This document shows, one piece after another, positions 59,082 to 64,000 of a DNA stretch of 64,000 nucleotides (its first letter is position 1; each line of letters begins with the position of its first letter). The stretch comes from a virus. Both the position numbers and the translations under genes were made by a program. The notes under the pieces were generated by a model. That model ran no database searches. It saw nothing but the letters and a program-made list of their open reading frames with translations, and was not told the DNA's origin. Where the stretch lies: IMG/VR virus record IMGVR_UViG_3300022074_000012, positions 30,872-94,871 of that record, one strand, 5' to 3'.

Positions 59082-59328
59082 AGAACTAGAAAAAGCTATT
59101 GCGAATAAGTTTGTAACTCCACAGAAGTTTGCATTGGATATTGAAAAGATTGTGGTTGATGAACAACTCAATTATATTGATGCGATCATACACTATTGCG
59201 AAATAAACAATATTGAGGTAGAATCAGTAACGAAACTCATATCAAAACCTTTGAAGGAAAGATTAAAGTGGGATGCAATTCGTCTTAATTTTATGAAAAA
59301 GACTTCGAGGGCAAAACTACCCTTATAA
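59068..59328 (+). CDS. 33: Late transcription coactivator gp33
   Basis: 86 aa from the ATG at 59068 (in-frame upstream codons lie in the nuclease gene). FALDIEKIVVDEQLNYIDAIIHYCEINNIEVESVTKLISKPLKERLKWDAIRLNFM aligns with T4 gp33 (IEKMVEEFGMSYLEATTAFLEENSIPETQFAKFI). gp33 joins host RNA polymerase with gp55 and the sliding clamp to read late promoters, matching the many TATAAATA sites here. Confidence 0.85.
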   Translation: MEPNKELEKAIANKFVTPQKFALDIEKIVVDEQLNYIDAIIHYCEINNIEVESVTKLISKPLKERLKWDAIRLNFMKKTSRAKLPL

Positions 59329-59531
59329 TGAAAAAATCAGAGTTAATTCACTGGAGACTTCAAGCAATACTCAGGGAACATAACATGCCAGATTTACAAT
59401 ATCTTGGTGTCAGACCCGATAGTATTGGTATGCCACAACATTGGTATATGATAGGTGATAATGAGGTTCCTTGTGACTCAATTACAGAATTAGATAGTGA
59501 AGATGTTGAAGAGGAAAGTGACACCGTTTGA
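59328..59531 (+). CDS. Unknown small protein
   Basis: 67 aa with a short basic start, LQYLGVRPDSIGMPQHWYMIGDNEVPCDS, and an acidic end (SEDVEEESDTV). Overlaps gp33 by one base and gp59 by 14 nt. Function unknown. Confidence 0.65.
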   Translation: MKKSELIHWRLQAILREHNMPDLQYLGVRPDSIGMPQHWYMIGDNEVPCDSITELDSEDVEEESDTV

Positions 59532-60114
59532 AACATATCAAACTTATCTTTCTATGAAAAGTCATTTTACCAATGGTAAGTATGACTTCTTTAAATATGG
59601 TGGCAAATCCCGTGCCACAGTAACTGCTTTTAATCGAAGAAAAGACAAATACTGGTTTGAGAAAACTTCCCGTAAGTATTCTGATGGTCAGATTGTAGAT
59701 TTTCTTCTTGCCAACTTTGTAACATCAACAAACCCAGAAAACTTATGGATTGGAGAAATTATAAATTCTGGCGAAAGAAATTACTCAGAGTGGATGAGAA
59801 CTCAACAGAGTTTAACTTACTTGTTCAGAGAACAATCAGAGAGATTGCTATCCGAGAACGACTTAGACGAAGTATTCAACTGCTCCAAGGGACACCCAAA
59901 AATACTCAAGAAACACTTGGGTGGAGAACTAAACTTAGAAATCTTGGTAATCTACGAAAAGATCTTTTCTTTCGTAAAAAACCTTGACAAACAACTTGAC
60001 GACCCAGTGTGGGAATCCGTAAAGATGAAGATTAATAAGTATAGTCCTTTCATAAATATTAATGTGTTTCAATATAAAAAATTATTAAAGGAGATTATTC
60101 GTAATGGCTCTTGA
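59518..60114 (+). CDS. 59: DNA helicase loader gp59
   Basis: 198 aa using GTG at 59518 (VTPFETYQTYL); an ATG at 59503 would add five residues and is an alternative. KYDFFKYGGKSRATVTAFNRRKDKYWFEKTSRKY and LLANFVTSTNPENLWIGEI match T4 gp59. It loads gp41 helicase on gp32-coated DNA. GAGG just before GTG is close but short-spaced. Confidence 0.87.
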   Translation: MTPFETYQTYLSMKSHFTNGKYDFFKYGGKSRATVTAFNRRKDKYWFEKTSRKYSDGQIVDFLLANFVTSTNPENLWIGEIINSGERNYSEWMRTQQSLTYLFREQSERLLSENDLDEVFNCSKGHPKILKKHLGGELNLEILVIYEKIFSFVKNLDKQLDDPVWESVKMKINKYSPFININVFQYKKLLKEIIRNGS

Positions 60115-60289
60115 CAATGCGACAGTTCTTGAAAATCTTAAATCTCAACTCAAAGAAGTATCGGGTAAGTTAAACGAACTTAATGAAACCCGTGTTAAAC
60201 TTCTAGGAGCAATTGATGTCCTCGAACAAATCGAGGAAAGTAAAGTTGAACCAGTACAACCAGAAGTTGTGGAGACTAAGAAAAAATGA
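60104..60289 (+). CDS. Small coiled-coil protein
   Basis: 61 aa, heptad-like (LENLKSQLKEVSGKLNELNETRVKLLGAIDVLEQIEE) with a Val/Pro/Glu tail ending KKK. Overlaps gp59 by 11 nt and the next gene by 4 nt. Function unknown. Confidence 0.7.
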   Translation: MALDNATVLENLKSQLKEVSGKLNELNETRVKLLGAIDVLEQIEESKVEPVQPEVVETKKK

Positions 60290-60612
60290 GATTTTTTGAA
60301 TCGGAAATAGTCCGTGAAGAATTATCTGAAATTAATAGATTACAAACTAGCATCTATGGAAAGATGTTTGGTTTTGGTTTTCTAAGTCCTACTGACCAAA
60401 TGGAACATGTAGAAAAATTAGAATCTCTTTTAGAGAAACAAAAATGTATGTGGACTCGGTTATCTTTATCAGATGACCCAGAAGCAAAAGATATGAAAAA
60501 TCAATTGCGTAAGTCCCTAGAAGGTATGGGTTTCCCAGAAGGAACTGATATGCCATCTATTTTTAATGCAATGGATGAAACCATTGGCAAACTCAAGAAG
60601 AGTGTTGACTAA
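60286..60612 (+). CDS. DUF1825-family protein
   Basis: 108 aa, helical. MRFFESEIVREELSEINRLQTSIYGKMFGFG, MEHVEKLESLLEKQKCMWTRLSLSDDPEAKDMK and a C-terminal FNAMDETIGKLKKS match the cyanobacterial DUF1825 family. Function unknown; probably acquired from a host. Confidence 0.75.
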   Translation: MRFFESEIVREELSEINRLQTSIYGKMFGFGFLSPTDQMEHVEKLESLLEKQKCMWTRLSLSDDPEAKDMKNQLRKSLEGMGFPEGTDMPSIFNAMDETIGKLKKSVD

Positions 60613-60633
60613 TTAATCTTTCTTTGTTATAAT
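60605..60633 (+). promoter_or_regulatory. Sigma-70-type promoter of gp32
   Basis: TTGACT (60605-60610), a 17-nt spacer and TATAAT (60628-60633). Start near 60640; ATCCGAGGTAATCTT then leads to the ATG at 60672. Confidence 0.75.
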
Positions 60634-60671
60634 AAAAACAATCCCCCAATCAAATTATCCGAGGTAATCTT

Positions 60672-61568
60672 ATGTCTTTTAAAGACTTAAAAAAACAATC
60701 TAAGCTTGGCTCTTTGACTGCAAAGTTAGTTAAAGAAGTTGAGAAAATGAATAATAACGGTGCGTCTGGTGACGAACGCACATGGAAGTTAGATGTAGAT
60801 AAAAGTGGCAATGGATACGCTGTTATCCGTTTCCTACCTGCACCCGAAAATGAGGATCTACCCTTTGTAAAACTATACTCCCATGCCTTTCAAGGTCCTG
60901 GTGGTTGGTATATTGAAAACTCTCTGACATCACTTGGTCAGAAAGATCCTGTCTCTGAGTACAACACTCAACTCTGGAACAACGGAACCGATGCAGGAAA
61001 AGAAACAGCACGGAAACAAAAACGTAAACTTACTTACATGAGTAACATTTACGTTGTGAAAGATCCAACGAATCCTGAGAACGAAGGTAAGGTATTCTTA
61101 TTCAAATATGGTAAAAAAATATTTGATAAACTTACTGCTGCAATGCAACCTGAGTTTGAAGATGAGGAAGCAATTGATCCGTTTGATTTCTGGCAAGGTG
61201 CTAACTTCAAGTTAAAGGCAAAAAACGTAGCAGGATACAGAAACTATGATAGTTCTGAGTTTGCTGCTGTAACTCCATTACTTGATGATGACGATGCACT
61301 TGAAGGTCTATGGAAGAAACAATACTCTCTCGCAGAGATTGTTGCTGCCGATCAGTTCAAGTCATATGAAGATCTTAAAAAGAGATTAGAATATGTTCTT
61401 GGAAGTAAGAGACCTGCTCAAGACCCAGATGTCTATGAAGAAGATAATGATCGTGGTGAAGCAGAAGAGTTAGTAACTGCTGCTGTATCCGCACCTCCAA
61501 CTACCTCAACGGTAGATAAAGACGAGGATGATGCGTTATCATACTTTGCGAAACTCGCAGAAGAATAA
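60672..61568 (+). CDS. 32: Single-stranded DNA-binding protein gp32
   Basis: 298 aa. SFKDLKKQSKLGSLTAKLVKEVEK (basic LAST-type N-terminus), WKLDVDKSGNGYAVIRFLP, KLYSHAFQGPGGWYIENSLTSLGQKDPVSEYN and KRKLTYMSNIYVVKDP define gp32. The Cys residues of the T4 zinc site are missing from the corresponding loop. The C-terminus is acidic (DKDEDDAL). Binds ssDNA in replication and recombination. Confidence 0.95.
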   Translation: MSFKDLKKQSKLGSLTAKLVKEVEKMNNNGASGDERTWKLDVDKSGNGYAVIRFLPAPENEDLPFVKLYSHAFQGPGGWYIENSLTSLGQKDPVSEYNTQLWNNGTDAGKETARKQKRKLTYMSNIYVVKDPTNPENEGKVFLFKYGKKIFDKLTAAMQPEFEDEEAIDPFDFWQGANFKLKAKNVAGYRNYDSSEFAAVTPLLDDDDALEGLWKKQYSLAEIVAADQFKSYEDLKKRLEYVLGSKRPAQDPDVYEEDNDRGEAEELVTAAVSAPPTTSTVDKDEDDALSYFAKLAEE

Positions 61569-61574
61569 TTATAC

Positions 61575-61600
61575 AGGAGGTCAAACGACCTCCTTTTTTT
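61575..61600 (+). terminator. Rho-independent terminator after gp32
   Basis: Arms AGGAGGTC/GACCTCCT with loop AAAC and a T-tract that runs into the stop codon of the convergent gp53 gene. Confidence 0.9.
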
Positions 61601-62246
61601 ATGGTAATGTTATATTAGTATTTTCTGTTTGTGCTGTTCTCTCATCAATGAATTCTGATGACTCATCATATGTCATCAACTCTCTCATATCATTTAAAAA
61701 TTGTTGTAAATATTCTTCTCTCAAGACAAATATATTTCTTTTTTCATCATTTAAACGAGTTTCATATTCATAATTACTGATTCCCACAACAGGATTTAAA
61801 GTTGCAGTTGGTTCACCAGGTTTTGGTATTGTAAAATTACTATCAACAACTTTACCTTTAGGTAATATCATTCTACCATTTGTATCTTTAACTTCTGTTG
61901 TTTCAAAAAATTTAACTGAGTTTAAACTCTCTCCATATTTGTCAAGTGAATAATCATATATGTCTCGATCACTTAATGGCCATTCATTTCTCACATTTAA
62001 AATACCTGCCACTGTTAATACAACCCAATCTAATTCATCACTACCATATAATTCCTCTGCAACTGTGTCTGGTCGAAGACCCATAGGTATTTCATATTTT
62101 TCAAATACAGTAAAATTATTCTGTAAGTCATCCCTTAATTTTGCACGACGAAATACATTTTTTATTTCAACAAAATCCAAAGAGGATGTTTTATCGGGTA
62201 AAAAAGATGGATATAATAAATTTGGAAGTTCTCTGAAATATCCCAT
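61599..62246 (-). CDS. 53: Baseplate wedge protein gp53
   Basis: 215 aa. Opening FRELPNLLYPSF, KNVFRRAKLRDDLQNNFTVFEKYEIPMGLRPDTVAEELYGSDELDWVVLTVAGI resembles the T4 gp53 plan (RPEELANAIYGNPQLYWVLLM). gp53 joins wedges during baseplate assembly. Stop overlaps the gp32 terminator; start abuts gp48 (TAATG-type). Confidence 0.87.
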   Translation of the reverse strand: MGYFRELPNLLYPSFLPDKTSSLDFVEIKNVFRRAKLRDDLQNNFTVFEKYEIPMGLRPDTVAEELYGSDELDWVVLTVAGILNVRNEWPLSDRDIYDYSLDKYGESLNSVKFFETTEVKDTNGRMILPKGKVVDSNFTIPKPGEPTATLNPVVGISNYEYETRLNDEKRNIFVLREEYLQQFLNDMRELMTYDESSEFIDERTAQTENTNITLP

Positions 62247-63604
62247 TAGTAACCTACTGCTCCATCACCTGGTTTTGAATCATAATCAATATCATAAATT
62301 GGTTGTAACTCTTTGAATGATAAATCTAATTGCATTGATACTGGTGTTCCATCTTCATATGTTGAATATACACCATCACCAGTATATGTTGTTTGCATAT
62401 CAGTCAAGAAACACTGTTTGAATTTGTTTAGAAATGGATGATCATTTGCACCACTTCGATATCTTAACTTAAATACGTTTGGTGCTCTTAAAAAGAAATT
62501 ACCTGAACCTGAAACACCACCTTGTGCTTGTGGAGCCATGTTTCTCTTAAATGCACGAATAATTAATTTAACTTGCTCTGCTTCTCTTGCATTACGAGGA
62601 GTTAATTTAAATGAGAATCTAAAGTTTCTAATTGTCACATCACTGAATAATAATTCCATATTTGGATTTAATATCTCACCAGTTCCTCTTGCCAATAACT
62701 GATTGACTGTTACGTTTGCTCCAAATATATTCACTGCTTCTGATGCTAATTTTTTTGTTAGAACATCTGCTGCTGTGGTTAATGCAGCATTATCACCACC
62801 TAATCCTGATTTTAATTCTTCTTTAAATGTGCCAATATCATCAGAAATATCAAATTTTTGATTATTTGCTACCTGTCCACCGAGTGTTGACATTGCACCC
62901 TCTAAAGCTGAAACACCAGCAGCTGCAAGACCATTCATTTTTGAATCACCATATACAACATTATTTGTATCTTGTAACTGAGCAGGTATTGGTAGTAAGA
63001 TTGTACCTGCATTTATCAGTGGTCTGCGAGATAATTTTCTTGTTCTACCAGCACGGTTCTGAGATGCATTACCAATTACATATCTACTACTACCACCTGT
63101 ATCAGAAATATAACTTTTTCCAATCTCTGCATATCTTTCTATATCAATCTGTAGATAATCTGTGTGTTCTGTAAGCAACTCTGCAGGATATCTCAGCACA
63201 CCACCTTGTCTTCTTTTACCATATCTTGCTAATCTTTTCTTTCTAATATCATCAAAATTTACTGGAGGTGGATTATCTTTAGAACGTTCTGTTAAATTTC
63301 CTGCTTGATCATATTTATTTCCTTTAGTGTCAACAAAAACCTCATCGACTGGATTTGCTGTATCAACTTTTTTACCTCTCTTTGTATTTTTGTAATTAGT
63401 AGTGCTTTTAAGTTCTAATCTGACCTTATCTCCATTATCTAATGTTATTGTTGGTATTCCACCTTCAAACAATTCAATCTCAGCTTCACGATAACTAAAA
63501 CCCTTATTATTTTTTCTAAATTCTGCTATTTTATCTTTCTTTATCTTTAAATTCTGTTGCGTATTGCTAATGTTTTTTCGATTTTGATCTTTTTTTAATG
63601 CCAT
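62246..63604 (-). CDS. 48: Baseplate tail-tube cap gp48
   Basis: 452 aa. Lys-rich start, then YPAELLTEHTDYLQIDIERY, GTILLPIPAQLQDTNNVVYGDSKMN, and near the C-terminus RNFRFSFKLTPRNAREAEQVKLIIRAFKRNMAPQ ... QLDLSFKELQPIYDIDY, a tail-tube-like fold typical of gp48/gp54. gp48 caps the hub and starts tube assembly. A late promoter precedes it. Confidence 0.87.
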   Translation of the reverse strand: MALKKDQNRKNISNTQQNLKIKKDKIAEFRKNNKGFSYREAEIELFEGGIPTITLDNGDKVRLELKSTTNYKNTKRGKKVDTANPVDEVFVDTKGNKYDQAGNLTERSKDNPPPVNFDDIRKKRLARYGKRRQGGVLRYPAELLTEHTDYLQIDIERYAEIGKSYISDTGGSSRYVIGNASQNRAGRTRKLSRRPLINAGTILLPIPAQLQDTNNVVYGDSKMNGLAAAGVSALEGAMSTLGGQVANNQKFDISDDIGTFKEELKSGLGGDNAALTTAADVLTKKLASEAVNIFGANVTVNQLLARGTGEILNPNMELLFSDVTIRNFRFSFKLTPRNAREAEQVKLIIRAFKRNMAPQAQGGVSGSGNFFLRAPNVFKLRYRSGANDHPFLNKFKQCFLTDMQTTYTGDGVYSTYEDGTPVSMQLDLSFKELQPIYDIDYDSKPGDGAVGY

Positions 63605-63616
63605 ATCGACCTATTT

Positions 63617-63967
63617 TTAGTTATTTATACGAAATTTTGCAAATGGTACTGTATTTAGGTCTTGTAACTCCTCATTTGTGACTTGGTAGAGTTGACTTGC
63701 TACTTCTTGAAAGGTATATGAACGAGATTGACCCCAATGAAAGTTGATTCCTTTAAATCCCCATTCATATACATTGGTTACAGCAACTAAAGGATTTTGA
63801 TCATATCTAATGTTAGGTGTTGATGGTTGATATGCAAACACATATATCTTACCAACCTCTGGAATTGATCCTGCACTATCACCAAGTACTCCCATGATGT
63901 CAACTAATAATTCATCAGCAGTTTCACTACCAATAAGATTACCTACTAGTGGTGCAATACGACTCAT
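63617..63967 (-). CDS. Probable baseplate-associated protein, unknown
   Basis: 116 aa, strand-rich, with VGKIYVFAYQPSTPNIRYDQNPLVAVTNVYEWGFKGINFHWGQ. Placed just upstream of gp48, as conserved structural proteins often are in T4-like cyanophages. Function unknown. Confidence 0.7.
   Translation of the reverse strand: MSRIAPLVGNLIGSETADELLVDIMGVLGDSAGSIPEVGKIYVFAYQPSTPNIRYDQNPLVAVTNVYEWGFKGINFHWGQSRSYTFQEVASQLYQVTNEELQDLNTVPFAKFRINN
63622..63629 (-). promoter_or_regulatory. T4-type late promoter of gp48
   Basis: On the reverse strand TATAAATAACTAAAA, exact consensus with the extended tail, 18 nt before the ATG of gp48. Its 5' part lies within the end of the upstream gene. Confidence 0.75.
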
Positions 63968-64000
63968 TTGATTCCTAGTTCTACTTCAGTCATGACTTTA
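63964..64000 (-). CDS. 3' end of an upstream gene, partial
   Basis: Twelve open codons ending KVMTEVELGIK with a stop that overlaps the next ATG by four bases (ATGA). Too short to identify. Confidence 0.35.
   Translation of the reverse strand, partial: KVMTEVELGIK

Noticed and set aside
61528-62316. Forward open frames opposite gp53
   Set aside because: The reverse strand carries recognisable gp53; the forward frames have no family match or start signal.

Overview
This window is a piece of a lytic T4-like cyanomyovirus (cyanophage) genome. The evidence is T4 core genes (gp32, gp59, gp33, gp48, gp53) together with cyanophage accessory genes: psbA and psbD (photosystem II D1 and D2), five hli genes, phoH, thyX, glutaredoxin and a DUF1825-type protein. 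The DNA is strongly A+T rich, genes are tightly packed or overlapping, and there is no rRNA, tRNA, IS element or CRISPR array. Low GC and the gene content suggest a Prochlorococcus (or low-GC Synechococcus) host; this is inference.

Layout. (1) 1-1842: end of one tail-fibre-like gene and a complete C1q-type fibre gene. (2) 1932-3844: small unknown genes and a cupin sugar-isomerase-like gene. (3) 3887-22263: one long forward operon of surface-polysaccharide genes (sugar epimerases, two UDP-sugar-type dehydrogenases, four proteins with GT11 fucosyltransferase-like domains, other glycosyltransferases, an aminotransferase, a CapK-like adenylating enzyme, a HAD phosphatase, a methyltransferase, and an NAD synthetase). 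Most neighbours overlap by 1-20 nt, so translation is probably coupled. (4) 22374-23977: five hli genes interleaved with tiny membrane-peptide genes. (5) 23999-30322: one 2107-aa probable virion gene with internal duplications. (6) 30340-32837: psbA with a structured leader, a terminator, then psbD. (7) 32865-34263: small genes, a degenerate endonuclease-VII-like protein and an HNH endonuclease. (8) 34322-53608: a long array of tail-fibre-like genes built from reused modules, with tail-assembly-chaperone-like genes and a 2-oxoglutarate oxygenase-like gene among them. (9) 53610-56741: a candidate small RNA, glutaredoxin and many very small genes, some separated by a repeated RNA-like element. 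(10) 56738-61600: nucleotide and replication module: thyX, phoH, PD-(D/E)XK exonuclease, gp33, gp59, DUF1825, gp32. (11) 61599-64000, reverse strand: baseplate genes gp53 and gp48, convergent with gp32.

Regulation. Two promoter classes are readable. Host sigma-70-type promoters (TTGACA, 17 nt, TATAAT or close) precede the 2818 gene, the polysaccharide operon, hli, psbA, the candidate sRNA, the 55507 and 56422 genes, and gp32. T4-type late promoters (TATAAATA or ATAAATA, often extended to TAAATAACTAAAA) precede the fibre genes, the 2107-aa gene and gp48. psbA has both kinds overlapping. A plausible division of labour is early takeover and replication genes plus photosynthesis genes from host-type promoters, structural genes from late promoters through gp33, and a polysaccharide operon making or modifying surface sugars during infection.
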